Shown here: piece after piece, positions 36,850 through 48,659 of the stretch | Layout: each line of letters begins with the position of its first letter | Numbering within the stretch: position 1 is the first letter of the stretch | Source of the DNA: Malaya genurostris | Lineage: Eukaryota; Arthropoda; Insecta; Diptera; Culicidae | DNA length: 64,000 nucleotides | Direction of reading: 5' to 3' | Assembly (NCBI RefSeq): GCF_030247185.1 | Contig: NC_080570.1 | Coordinates: 5,022,001-5,086,000 of the forward strand | Program-made: the position numbers and the translations under genes | Notes under the pieces: model-generated | What the model saw: the letters and a program-made list of their open reading frames with translations, nothing else | Databases searched by the model: none | What the model was told of the DNA's origin: nothing

Positions 36850-37600
36850 GATTCTAAATTTGTAAAAATCAGTTCCAAATTACAAGAATAACTAAACAAA
36901 ACTATCACACTGAAGAATATAAATTGTATTCGAAATGCGCATATGTGATGTGACGTTTATTATACAAGATTTATAGTGTCGTGAGATACATAGTGAATTT
37001 GTATAGTGACGTGATATACTTATAACAGAATTAAATGGTAATATTTAAAAATTTATCCTTGTAAAATCATTCTGTTCAAACACTCAAACGAAAAGTTAAT
37101 GAGTTCCAAATTACTTACTCACTTTTCTCAGAGATGGCGCTCTGAGAAAAGTGAGTAAGTAATTTAAAATTGGATTTTTTCCATTATTCACCTTGTAATT
37201 CCGGAACCGGAAGTCGGATCTAGATGAAATTTTCTATGCGACCATAAGACTTTTCATTTGAATCTGATTTTGTGAAAATCGGTTCTGTCATGTCCGAGAA
37301 AAGTTAGTACTTATATTTTCATTTTTTGCGCATTTTACCCCATCATTCCGGAACCGGAAGTCAGACCCAAAAAAAAATTCAGGAAGACCTTTTATTTGAA
37401 TTGAAGTTTGTGAAAGTCGGTTCAGCCATCTCCGAGAAAAGTTGGTGCGAAAGACATTACATACACACAGATATTTTGCGTATTCAACGAACAGAGTCGA
37501 GTGGGATATGCCACTCGGTCCTCCGGGCCTCGGTTCAAAAGCCAGTTTTCACATTGATTACATAACCTTTCTTTATGAGAAAGGCGAAAATTTTAAACAA
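36850..37600. repeat. Dispersed 'TTCCGGAACCGGAAGTC' repeat, copy 2
   Basis: Shares phrases with the copies at 14.6 and 63.1 kb: 'attccggaaccggaagtcgga', 'gaccataagac', 'gaaaatcggttctg', 'gagaaaagttggt'. A perfect 26-bp palindrome (arms 37108-37133 and 37140-37165 around ATGGCG) marks a local inverted duplication within it. Confidence 0.6.
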
Positions 37601-38102
37601 GTTAGATATTCTAGAATTGTTCAATTTTTAATTTTTTTTCGAGATATCAGATCTTGTTTCATGTATTTGTGAGATATCTGACATCAAAACAAATTTTGAT
37701 TTCGTAAATCTCAAGGAGTACCAAAGAGTCGGTTTACCTGAAAAACTATGTGAAATGCAGCTCTCTCATTCTTGTCCATAAGATTAAGAAGCATTACTAC
37801 ACTCATTGCGAAAAAAAACTCCGCTATAATAAATAGGTAAAGATGGGTTTGAAATGTTCTAGAAGTCTGAAAAACGTATGGTGAAAATCAATATAAACCC
37901 GAGATAGAAGTATAATTAAAATCATCGATTTTTAGTTTTTTTTTTGTTTTGCTTACTCTATTGTTTTTCATTCCATTAGGGAAACTATTCTCACGAAACC
38001 TGAATTCTTTCCGCGGAGACAGATAGAGAAATTATTACTCATCAAATTATCTTAATTTATTAATAAACAGTGACATTCAGTGGAAACAGGGCTTGACATA
38101 AA
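37601..38102. other. Spacer and 3' flank of the CLCC1-like gene
   Basis: AT-rich; presumably contains the 3' UTR of the minus-strand gene. AATAAA in the minus direction is present near 38062 (tttattaata). Nothing else seen. Confidence 0.4.
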
Positions 38103-39667
38103 CTAGATAGCAAAATTAGCGTTTCCGGTTGAACTTCTTTCAATCACATGGGTTCTCCTGTTGCCATCGAATTCCGGCAAATGACACTCGACATGGATGG
38201 ATTCGTTGTCCGACCCGGAATCGCTGATCTCATCGGGTACTGATGCATCACCGGAACCGTCTTCGAATTTTTTCGGTGATTCTTTGGAACTCTGCGCAAC
38301 AGCCAGGGGTTTCGGTTTACCGTTATCTGCAATTTCCTCGATTCTGTTGATATCAGGACGCGTGATTTTTTTCCTTCCATGATCAATGTTGATTTTGAAA
38401 TTGAACGAAGCTGGCATTGCTCCCGGGATGGCCTGTTGCGTTGTTTGACCGCCGGGTAGAGCATTCTGCGGAACAGCTCCATTACTGTGTGAACCCGTCA
38501 ACATGTTTCCCAAGAAATTAAACGATCCAGAGATTCCGTATTTCAATACAGTTTTAACTAAAACGTACACGAGCAATATGAGAAGTATCTTGATTAGAAA
38601 ACTTTCCACGAAGCCCGATGAAGCCGTACTAGTTTTGAAGATTTCGATTATCTTTACGAAAAACGTCTCAAAATAGCTGAGCTGAATCTTTGCCACCATT
38701 ACCATAAACACTTGTGAAGGATCACAAATCTTCCTAGAAGCTCCCAACGTTTTACGAAGATGCTCCATACATTTCGCTTCGTCACTTTGGCCGAACAGTC
38801 CAGTCAACCAATCGGTCACTCCTCGGTTAGCTTTATGTTGCGTGTCGCAAGGGTTCGTGGTGTCATGATGCATCAATTTGGCCAGTGATTCCAATTCCAA
38901 CTTCCGATTGCATTCATCAAATGTAATAAAAAAACTGATTGTAGTAAACAACAGGAATACGATGATTGCCGGATGTATGTGCATGATTCGGGAGAGAATT
39001 TTTACCAAAATGTAGGCTGCCGGTAGGCAGACCGTCGGAAGTAGAAAATATAACAAATATACATTCTCACTTAGTCTCGAAAAAAATAGCGATATATTCC
39101 AGCAGAAAGATTCCATGACCGGTCGATATCCGCTTCCTTTGGATTGTTCCACTATAGCGGCCACAATTCCGTCTATATCTCGGGCTGTTGTGGCTTGCTT
39201 TAGATCTTGCACCTGCTTACGCGTTACTTTGAACTGTACGTTCCGCAGCAGATAGGCTGACGCGTCATCTGGCATCAATTGTGAATCGTCAAAGAGCCGC
39301 GTAACGAACTTTTTATAGAACACCATTGCCAAACGATTGTTATCGTCCGGTTTATCGATTGTTTCAACTTTTGCAGTAGTCAGAAGACTCTTTTCGATTG
39401 GGTCACACTGTGGCACCGGAGGGCACTGACATTCCTCCGCTCTAGCGGTTTGTTTCTTTCGCATTTCACGATCGTGGCGGGACCACGGATCTGGCTTTAT
39501 CCAGTTTGGATTGATGAATTCGTCATCGTTGTTTGCTTGAGCATTAACGGTTCCATCACAGGACAAATACTGACATAGACTGACGGTTAATGCTAGAAAT
39601 TTGATCGCTAGAAATACATTGAGAGTTATTCTAGTTGAAACAGAATTGCTAACTATTTACCTTTCAT
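38103..39667 (-). CDS. Chloride channel CLIC-like protein 1 (CLCC1) family
   Basis: Two coding exons on the minus strand: a 7-nt exon ATGAAAG (39667-39661), then 39607-38103 after a 53-bp intron (GTAAAT...TTTCTAG). The 503-residue product begins MKAIKFLALTVSLCQYLS, a clean signal peptide that exists only if the micro-exon is used. CLCC1 proteins are ER anion channels. Family-like features: the luminal segment with YLLRNVQFKVTRKQVQDLK; two hydrophobic helices at about 186-206 and 214-232; a Cys-bearing loop with a CDP motif; a third helix at about 339-357 (FLIKILLILLVYVLVKTVL); and a polar, acidic C-terminal tail. Length is close to the human protein (about 550). Family assignment is from remembered pattern, not a search. 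Confidence 0.85.
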
Positions 39668-39948
39668 TGTTCTTTTAATGTTGATGTTCACTTCGCCGGT
39701 TTTGAGCGTCCATATATTAACACGATACCACAAAAATAAAGTCTAAATTTGTATTAAAACTGACCGTTCTTTATGCGAACACAGACTACACATGCATATA
39801 AGCTATAAACTTGAAAATTCAGATAAAAAGAGATGAAATTTTTAAGATTATCAAATTACACAAAAATAATGCTCGCGGTAAAGGTAAACGAAGCCTAGAA
39901 CCAAAACAAACCAGAAAGACAATTCCGCGAAATCATACACGCTCATTT
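39668..39948. promoter_or_regulatory. Probable promoter region of the CLCC1-like gene
   Basis: Directly upstream of ATG 39667 (minus strand). AT-rich, with no precise element identifiable. It ends at the decayed MITE. Confidence 0.3.
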
Positions 39949-40153
39949 AATATAACTTAAGGTTTGAGTTGCATTTACCGAATTTCATTTCGATACCTCG
40001 AGATTCGGGTATGGAAATAAAATTCGAGTCAGTTTGAATTCTGATTCTTTGCTCGAATCCCCTTTGGCAAGTGCGAATCCTACAGTTTCGTAGAAATTGT
40101 TTGTTAAGAAAACTACCCTGAGTTAATTTCAGATTTATCAAGCGAAAACGACA
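39949..40153. mobile_element. Decayed MITE of the TGTCGTTTTCGCTTGA family
   Basis: The right end TCAAGCGAAAACGACA followed by TAA matches the copies at 15692 and 48995. Internal words (AGTTTCGTAGAAATTGTTTG, AAACTACCCTGAGT) also match. The left end has diverged beyond clear recognition. Confidence 0.7.
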
Positions 40154-41866
40154 TAACTCAAGTCATAACTACTTTCGTTTTTTTTTCTGAGCGACCTATA
40201 AGTCATCTGGCCCTTGCTAAGAGTCAGCCATAACTAACGTTAATCCGTACTGTATTGTACTATAATTTCGTCCTAAATACTGTGCACTGTTTTTCTTTTC
40301 TTCTGAAATGTTCTGTATTTTAATTTGTACTGTATTTTCCCCCCAATGAAATGTGCTATATTTTCCACATCGAAAAATAAATACAAAATTTTAATCTCGG
40401 TTGATTTTGCAAATGGCCGTATGAGTAAGCGACAGCTTCTCTTTGTTTACTTTCTCTTTTGATTGTTCTGATATGGTTTTAAAAGTTTTCTTGGATTTTA
40501 CAACTCTATTTGAAAGTCGAAGGTTCCAGGTATAATTTTAAAAAAGAGTTGAGTCGACGACACGACCAGACACTCCGAAGAAAAATTACCATTAAAATTG
40601 TCCGTTGACGATTTACCGTCAGTTACCATAAATTTAGTGACCCCTTGATAACGGTGAAAATAATTTTATCGAGCAACACTGTTTAAGTTGCTACGAGCTA
40701 GTTACCAAGGGACCCTAGACCAAATAAACAAATAGTCTGAAAAAGAAATCCCGGAATATGGGAAAGGTCTTGTATCAGGTATGTTAAGTCTGATTGGACT
40801 AAGGTTGAATAAAAAGTACAACTAATTTTTAATCAGTAGAAACAACGTACCGAATCTGATAAGTTCTCCATTTGAATCTTGGCGAGAGATGTATATCAAC
40901 CGACCACGAGTTTATTTCACGAATGCTTCATCAGTCGCACCAGTTAGAGGAGCTCCCTAATAGTACACTGCAGTGACTTGTACTTGGGAGAAAGTAGCTT
41001 TCAGGATTTCAAATCAATCGATCAGTACTATTTGTGGAATATTTTTACAACTGATTTTTCGACGTTAAAAAAGTACTACTGTTGACCGGTCCTTAGGAAC
41101 CGAAAAGTTCACTTACTAAACTGAAAACTGGATTTCCCGCACAAAATGAAATATTCAAAGGGATACTACAGGTACAACAAAAAATTATCAGTACATTTCT
41201 TTAATTTGTTTCTCAATCTAAAAGATGCACAACGACGGAGCGAAACCGATCCAATGTACGAAATTAACGACCAGGTCGAAAGAAAGGAATAGCACCAGAA
41301 TACGCTTTGCTCATTACGTTTTGTCCTCCCATATCTCATAAGCCTATCAACAGCAGAATGTTAACGGATATTTACTGTTACTGAACTCAATAAACAGCTT
41401 AGGTAAACACACATAATGTGTTTCTTAAAATTACGACTGACTTAAGACCTATGAATGCTCAAGAAAAATCAGCAGTTTATTTAAAAAGATATACGAACCA
41501 TTACTATTTTGAAGTTATGCTCAACATTAGCTTTTGCATTATGCAACAATGGTCATTTTCCTAATACTGTCAATTACCTTTTAAACATATAAAAAAATGT
41601 TTTATTTGTTTCAATACTTAACATAAAATAACTAGTTTTCTTTTAGTATCAGGCCAAAAATATTCAAAATTTTTGAAAAACCACGAATAAATATGAAAGT
41701 GGGAATGTATATTCACTCGTTAGTTACAAATTTGAATTTATTCCAAAATTTACAACAGTGTTCTGATTAAATGTGCCACTATTAGTCTGGCCATATTATT
41801 CATGTAATACTGTTCAGAATAGTTCCGTTTTCTTCATGAACTTTGATCCGATCAAGCGCTGGGATA
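40154..41866. other. Intergenic, nothing recognised
   Basis: AT-rich, no long frames. Words such as ACCATTAAAATTGTCCGTTG and nearby inverted bits hint at old repeats, but no ends can be placed. Confidence 0.5.
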
Positions 41867-42781
41867 CACTCAAAATAATAATCATATTATAGTTACGTGA
41901 AAAGTTATGTGAATATTTTCCACCCTACTTTTCATGTAGGGTAGATTTTAAGATTAGATTTTAATGGACTGACATTTAAAAGCTATTTAATGCATAATCC
42001 AGTATAAGTTACGTGTTTCATAGGTAAAATGTAATGTACTGTTCATATCACATTTATCTATCAGTTCATATTCAATTTAGATAGCAGAAAATTACTATTT
42101 TATATATTGGTTAAAGTCGAAAGGGAGATTCCAGATGTTGATATAAATCTATGAAATGAAAAATGCCATGAAATATAAAACATTTATTTCAGAAAATTGT
42201 CATATAATTCCAATGGCTTAAAAAGCAACTAATAACGTCGTGGTATCTCAAATCGACAAACCTTCAGAAATCGTTTATGTTGTCACTGCCATCCAACCGA
42301 AGCCGAAGTCAAGATCCAAGAGCTCCCACAACACTACCGATGCAGGCTGAAGTCGCATTACATGGTTCCAGTGTCTCTAGCTTCATACCGACGGCCTGTT
42401 TGAAGCATTCGGCAGGAGCGGGTAAACTTCCGGACTCACGCAGGCACTCGGTCCAGTTGAACACATGGAAACTTTCATACTGGAATGGTCCGGTCGATGG
42501 AGTAAAAAATTGTAATTAAATAACTTTTCTCGCAAATATTTACACTACTAACACTTCGAGGGGCACTGCTCGCCATTTTCAAAATCGAGTTTTTCACACT
42601 GGAAATTCACGTAGATTGTTTGACGTTTGGTCAATTCACATAAACCTTATGTGATGACTATATTCATTTTAGGGGATGTTCATATAACATTCATTTTCGT
42701 CACGAAAAATATTCAATTTGACATTTGAAACCATTCTATGTGATTTTTCAAGTGAATCGAACGTGAATTTTTATTTGAGTG
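41867..42781 (-). mobile_element. TIR element (CACTCAAA ends, TA duplication) carrying an MBT fragment
   Basis: Ends CACTCAAAATAA and, inverted, CACTCAAATAA are flanked by TA (41865-41866, 42782-42783). Subterminal ACGTGAA/TTCACG words are also inverted. No transposase is present in the 915 bp. The minus strand of the interior carries an MBT-repeat gene fragment. A similar left end (CACTCAAAAAAGAAATCACA) begins at 58439. Confidence 0.6.
42240..42510 (-). pseudogene. MBT-repeat fragment (Scm/Sfmbt-like)
   Basis: The minus strand reads ...FNWTECLRESGSLPAPAECF, KQA, GMKLETLEPCNATSACIGSV, VGALGS, stop, LRLRLDGSDNINDF, stop, RFVDL. This is the body of one MBT repeat, the methyl-lysine-binding module of Polycomb proteins such as Scm, Sfmbt and L(3)mbt. 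Compared with the usual pattern, about nine residues are missing before GMKLE. A stop replaces a residue before LRLR, and another (TGA) replaces the conserved Trp of NDFW. It cannot encode a full repeat. It lies inside a TIR element, so it was probably captured by it. Confidence 0.7.
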
Positions 42782-42783
42782 TA

Positions 42784-44189
42784 TCTCTGCAACAGTACAT
42801 TATCTGTTCTCATCATATACTCTTCCAATTCCAAGAATGCCACCTTGCTGGCGTCACCATTCCATGTAACATTAATCACATCACTCCACATTTCTACATG
42901 CCTTCAATAAATAGTAAACATGGTAGTTGTTAAAAAATTAAATAAATAATCAACTAGTGTAGCCAGTTTTAACATTTTCAATAGTGTAGCTGGGTAGCTG
43001 ACAGAAGAGAATATAAACAAAACGAAGCTGTCACTTGCTCTTACGACATTTTGTAATATCACCGAGATATAATCGATAGATCATCGAATATAAATACATG
43101 CAAACAGTAAATGGCGTAATAGTAAATTTTTTTCTTGCTTTCATCATTGTCTTTTCATTATTTATTTTTGATCAGAGAGCGTCTCAGAAATATTGCTAAT
43201 ATTTCTTGATTTAGAATAAAAGAAAAATACAAAAAAAGAAAACAGAAAATTTATTTCTCGAAAAAAAAAGAAAAAGAAATTGTGAAGCTCTAAAAATGTG
43301 GTTGCATCTTTTCCATTGCAAGTGTTGGTAATGCCGATTGATTCGTGTATTTGTGTTCATTTTTTATTGAATAATTAAAATATCTATTTCCAATCATCAT
43401 GTTTTTGATAGGGTAACGTGGCGCCATCATGCCATATGCGAGTACTGTCCCAACTGAAGGAACATTCGAAATGACCGTTAAAATGGTTGAAGAATCTAAT
43501 TTGAGTGTACTGTCTGTTAGTCTGTGTTACAATCACGTAATTTATATTTGCTTTACAAATGAAATCTCCTGACGTGTTTCACACATAAGGCGTAAGTACT
43601 ATACATTTTGGTTTATATTCATACCAACGCTGCGTTTTATTCCGTGCATTTTGTTTTTGAGAAGGTACTATAAACATCAGACTTTACTACTTTTTATTTA
43701 TACGACCCATTATCTTCGACAGTGGCACAATCCGTTTGTGTTAAACGACTCACATTTGCATTGCAACGATATTGTAAACTTCTATTCGGGTTGCCTGACT
43801 GATTTAACTCAAATCTTAAGATTGTCTCCGGGAAGTGTATGCCTTGAACGCACTTCTAATGACAGTTGCCATTAGGAGTGCGTTCAATGCAGATTCAGCC
43901 CAGAGTTGCTGGCCATTATTGTCATTTTTCACTAAAAATATAATTACATTTTTAATGGTTTCCAATCCTGGATAGGAAAAAATGTTACCTTTCGTGGTTG
44001 CATTCGTTTAGTGCCGTGTACCGACAGTCAAACGAGAAGAAAGTACAACAATTTAGTGCAAATAAGCGAAATTTCTTGGCGCAGCAGCGAATTGAAGCGA
44101 ATTTTCCTACCTACTGCTTCGAGCTTCTTCCAAAACACAGTGTTTTTTTACGGCTTGATACGGTCCTAAGGATCCTGTGGAGGTGAAAA
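42784..44189. other. Intergenic; BTB-gene upstream region
   Basis: AT-rich to about 43950, with no gene. The last 200 bp are less AT-rich and likely hold the 5' UTR of the BTB gene. Confidence 0.4.
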
Positions 44190-45976
44190 ATGTCGACTGG
44201 CCTGGTGGACAAATCGTTTGCCAGCAACGACGAGCTGTTCTACCTGAAATGGAACAATTTTCAAAAGAACGTCAGCACCCAGTTTGAAAAACTCCGGGAG
44301 GAAGATGATCTTGTTGATATTACGTTTGCATGTGAAGGTAAAAAATTGACCGCACACAAACTGGTGCTGTTTGCTTGCAGTCCCTTTTTTAAGGATTTGC
44401 TAAAGGTATGTTCGATGGAAATGCTGTGAAGCAACAACTGCATCGGTTGAATGTTTTGTTGTGCTTATTTTTTTTAGAAAAATCCATCGCCCCATCCGGT
44501 GTTCTTCATGAACGATGTCAAATACGATGTGCTGAAGGCAATTTTGGAGTATATGTATTTGGGCGAAGTGCACATCACCAATGAAAACTTGAAGGATTTC
44601 ATCAAAACAGCCGAAGGGCTCCAGATTCGTGGGCTAAGCAAGGAAAATAATGTGAGTAAAAGGTTTTTAATGATTGATCTGGGGACAGGTGGGTAGATGT
44701 AGGAGTTCTAACAGCAAGGTGACGGTAACTAACACAGGGCTAACACTAGACACACAAACAGAAACTTTACTGAATGTTCACTTCCGCTTTCACCGACATT
44801 AGGCTTTGTCCAACACACAGGGTGACATTGTGATGCCAACATCGAACCAGATTCCGCTGCGAAAGGATGATAAGCAGGATGTCGAGAATGTGCACCTGCT
44901 GGATGAGTTTTGTCGCAAACGTCCCGAACCGGCCGATCTCAATCATGCTCTGATTAAGCGTGTGAAAACCGTTGACTCTCACGTATCGGCAGTCGGTGGA
45001 CAAGACAACGGTAGGTCGCCTAGGGATGGCGTTTCTTTTATGGCAATGGGTTTGATCGTTCTGTTCTGTTGGTTTTCAATTCTAGCTAATGTGGAACCCA
45101 AAGTCGAAATGGTCGAATACTTGGATGCCGATGGAGCAAATCATCCGTCACCGACGTACTGCAGTATGGATAACTTTACCGAAAAAAGTGGTTCTCGGAA
45201 TAATTTAGCCCATATGAGTCAACTCAATGCAGGTTTGAATTTAATTATGTGATAATGTTATACTTGTATTTAACTGATTGATAAAATTTTCAGCTGGATT
45301 CACACAAACCACGACTCAAGCTAGTAGTTCGGGGCATCAGCAACAACAGCAACAGCAGCAATCACAGCAACAACAACATGTGCAACAGCATGAGTACAAA
45401 TCGGAAGAAGACAGCAGCTGGATGGATAAATCATTGGACAACATTTCAGTGAACTCCGAGCAGCAAAGTGGTAAATACAAAAGTGGAAAGTCCAGCGGAA
45501 GTCGATCCAGTCGTTCTAATGACGACAAAACTAACTGCTTGACCCCGCGATGCTGTCCGGTATGTTCTCGCCTCTACTCTAACGTGTCCAATTTGAGACA
45601 ACACATGCGCTTGATCCACAACCCGACTGCTGTCTGTTGCCCGATCTGCCAGAAACACTTCAACTCTGAACTTTACCTGAAGCGACACTACTCCTCTATC
45701 CATTCGATCAATCCGAACAGCCAGGGTGAAGGAGATCTAGTAGATCAGAAGCCCCCATCGGCACAACTGACCACTCAACAGCAACAACCTCCGCAACAGC
45801 AACAACAACAACAACAACAGACCCCACAGCAAACTCAACAACAGCAACAGCAGCAACAACAGCAGCAGCAGCAGCAAGCATCAGCACAACAAGCGGCTGC
45901 CCCGGCAGCTACCAACACCTGGAACCCATATCATCATCATGACACTACGCAGCTTGTGAATCCCTTCATTAAATAA
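44190..45976 (+). CDS. BTB/POZ transcription factor with two C2H2 zinc fingers (TTK/BR-C type)
   Basis: Five exons (44190-44405, 44478-44651, 44803-45010, 45086-45232, 45294-45976) join in phase to 475 residues. Residues about 12-125 are a BTB domain of the insect TTK class (LFYLKWNNFQKN, DLVDITFACEGKKLTAHKLV, FACSPFFKDLL, ILEYMYLGEVHI), used for dimerisation. A charged linker follows, then polyQ, a Ser-rich stretch, and two C2H2 fingers: CPVC..H-x4-H and CPIC..H-x4-H (RQHMRLIH, KRHYSSIH). A second polyQ tail follows. Likely a nuclear repressor/activator; I cannot name the Drosophila orthologue. Exon 3 could instead begin at 44821, also in frame, but 44803 has the better pyrimidine tract. The last splice is phase 1, shared with a candidate alternative exon at 47011. 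Confidence 0.9.
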
Positions 45977-47010
45977 TCACTGGTAGTAACCGGTAGCAGT
46001 CGGTCACAGCTACAATTGCAATCGCCACAACTACAACAACAACAACAACTGCAACAACAGCAACAGCATCTTTCCCAGTTGGTCACTATTTGTTCGATTG
46101 GTGTCCGACCTTGTAGCAGTTGGTCGGAAAATTAGTTCGGTTGTCGTTAGTCCACTTCGTTATCCCTTCGTTTTAGATTTGTTAGTTCAGTTTTCTTCAT
46201 TTTCTGTCCGAGGGCATTCTGCCGTGGTGAAAAAACTCTCTATGGCTGTTGTGGCAATAGCGGACGAAAGTTCGCTTGAAAAAACATTCTTCGAAACTTA
46301 TTCATAGTTATTAGCAGTGTGCAAAATGATACAAATGCTACGGATGTTATACCAACTGATATCTGAATCCTACGGTTCTCCCAGCACACGATAAGTCCGC
46401 CGCCTGCATTGAATCAACTTTGCCGGATAGGCATGCGCTAGGTAAATGTTTCACCCGCTGACAAATCTGGCTAGATTTTGTTAAGTACTGAAATAGTATT
46501 GGCAGTATTGTGTTATTCCCATACCGGTCATGCTCTGAAAATTCATCTTACCTCAATTTTTCTGATTTGCTTCATTTGATTTTCTTCGTGGATGTTGTAA
46601 CAATATGGAAAGAATCTTGAAAATGCGTTCCTCTGTATCAGATTTGCTATCATATGTACATTTTTAGTGGTAGTTTGGTAGGTATAAAAAATCGAATCGA
46701 AAATTGAAGATGATCACGTTTTGGGCAGATTTCACATCCTATCATTCTACTTTTTAGTGTGGAAGCAGTGCAATCGCCTTTCATATGAAAAATGAAACTA
46801 TTTTTGATAAGAATGCGGAAAGTTCAAAATACCTGCCATGTTGCTGAAATAACATCGTTTATAACCGCTTTGCGAATTTTTCTGCCGAATTACCGTTAAC
46901 AGAATGAAAAAAAAATGGATCGTAGCGGTAGGTGGAATTAATTTTATTGATTCGTGACACAGACTTACTGTGATCTAAATTCAAACTGTTGATAGCTTGC
47001 TATGATTCAG
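45977..47010 (+). other. 3' region of the BTB gene
   Basis: Begins with more CAA/CAG repeats (46030-46075), probably 3' UTR. The rest is AT-rich with no domains. Confidence 0.5.
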
Positions 47011-47213
47011 TTTCGGTATCTCAACAGTTAGAATGCCGACCGTCTAGGATGCTTGGCACCAGTGGACATTTTCCGTCACAGTCGAGTTTCCCTTATCAAG
47101 GATGTGCCGCCATATCTGAGCCGTCGTTGATCGATACTCCCATTGGTAATCACCGACAAATGATTATGCCATCAGGAGCAGATTGCAGAACAGAGCCTTG
47201 TAGGCAGTATTAA
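47011..47213 (+). CDS. Candidate alternative terminal exon of the BTB gene
   Basis: A pyrimidine/AG acceptor (GCTTGCTATGATTCAG) precedes a 67-codon frame ending TAA: VSVSQQLECRPSRMLGTSGH and onward to GADCRTEPCRQY. It needs a phase-1 upstream exon, exactly what the BTB exon ending at 45232 supplies (G|). Composition looks coding and differs from its AT-rich surroundings. Used in place of the finger exon, it would make a BTB isoform without zinc fingers; insect BTB genes such as lola use alternative ends in this way. No recognised domain. Could also be a lone exon of another gene. Confidence 0.4.
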
Positions 47214-47749
47214 GGAATGCCATCGTCTCGATGTTTTTTTGGGGAAAACTCTACGTTAATTCAAAATTCGGTGAGTAAAACCGTACAAACTAGGCCAGGT
47301 GTCGATCGTCTATTGCTGGACCAACTTCAAACAGATTTACGAGATGATTTCATCTACTGATGGGAAATATTCACCCCTATTCTGTATTTCGATCGAATCG
47401 GATTACCAAGCTTCGGTTTCAGTGGAGAAAACCAAATATTCTAGATAACAAGTGATCAAAACTTTAATCAATCATCTAATTTCCCTATTTTTCGTGACTT
47501 TCCATAACAGAGAAGACAATTTCACATACAGTATACTTTACATTTCGCATAGCATGTAGAGTAAATTGATACGTACAAAAAGATCTGTAATTCTTGATAC
47601 AATGAGATTAAAAAGCCAATTAATGATTGCTTTGGATTACTTCAATTGATACTTTAAAGTTGCATAGTGAAAACGGATACAAAATCGGTGCATTTTTATC
47701 CATTTTGCCTTGACAGTATTTTTACGGTTGGTCGAAATTCCGGGTAAAT

Positions 47750-48230
47750 TAACTTGTTCAATCAATCTTGTAGGCAGACATTACCAGCTTTGCCCGTAAG
47801 CTTGCGGATGAAGGGCAATCCACGCTTCTTGAGAGATTATTTGGTGTAAACTTGGTGTGTCTAGGATGAGACGAACGAAACCCGTATTTCAGACCACAAC
47901 TGCAAATCGCTTGCCAAATCAGGGCGTTGTCGGCAAACACGAATTCGAATGTTCCCGGCACATCCCTACGTAGGTTCGCACCTTTGACTGGAAAGCTGCT
48001 TAAAATCGAGTTTGACGTATGCTTTGACATCGAGCAAGCAGCTCTTGTGTTTCGTCAGAACACGGTCGTATAACAATATTGCACACTTTTTGGCCACGAG
48101 ATTCTGGTTCATGTGCCGGTTGGAATATTTACTGGTTATGTATGACTTGTATCCTTGTGCCTTCTGGCCTCAACTTGGATCGATAGATCGGGGTTGGCTT
48201 TAATGCATGGTGAAACCCCTTTGAGCTTCA
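47750..48230 (-). pseudogene. ITmD37E-like mariner transposase relic
   Basis: In shifting minus-strand frames one reads NQNLVAKKCAILLYDRVLTK, YVKLDFKQL, VPGTFEFVFADN, LIWQAICSCGLK and SLKKRGLPFIRK. These are blocks I associate with the DD37E lineage of Tc1/mariner transposases known from mosquitoes. Several frameshifts and stops break it, and the catalytic Asp block (expected DDETYVK) reads DVKAYVK. Inverted ends were not found. Confidence 0.6.
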
Positions 48231-48600
48231 GTTCCGGAATTACAGGATGGTGAGAGAAGAAACTGCCAATTCCAAAATTAGCCTTCTTTGAAGAAGACGT
48301 AAAGATGATCTAATTTTTCTAAAAAAAATTAAGTAATTCTAGTTTAGATTTGAAGACCACACAAACTCACGGTTCTCGGAATTCGGTTCCGAAAGTACCG
48401 AAAATTGTGGCCAAAAACTCCAAAACAGGACTCACACTTTTCTCCGAGATGGCGCAACCGATTTTCACAAACAAAAGGCTCAAATAAAAAGTCCTTTCAA
48501 AATTTAGACCGATGGTGCAAAAAACTGAAAAACAAATCTAATTTTGGCTCGAAACTAGTTCTTTTTTTAGCAAAGCAAAATCTTGGCATTACATTTCTTT
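48231..48600. repeat. Dispersed TTCCGGAATTACAGG repeat, copy 3
   Basis: Contains TTCCGGAATTACAGGATG, CTCACACTTTTCTCCGAGAT and GCGCAACCGATTTTCACAAA, shared with the other copies at 14.6, 37 and 63 kb. It sits between the two transposase relics. Confidence 0.55.
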
Positions 48601-48659
48601 TGTGGAAATTAGCCTTTCTGTTTCAACAGACTTCGTAGCCGATTTTTAGCGTATAGAAT

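Noticed and set aside
42277..42519. 80-codon plus-strand frame
   Set aside because: Shadow of the minus-strand MBT-repeat fragment.
47758..48030. 90-codon minus frame taken as a gene
   Set aside because: Matches transposase blocks only when frames are switched; it is a decayed mariner-family relic.
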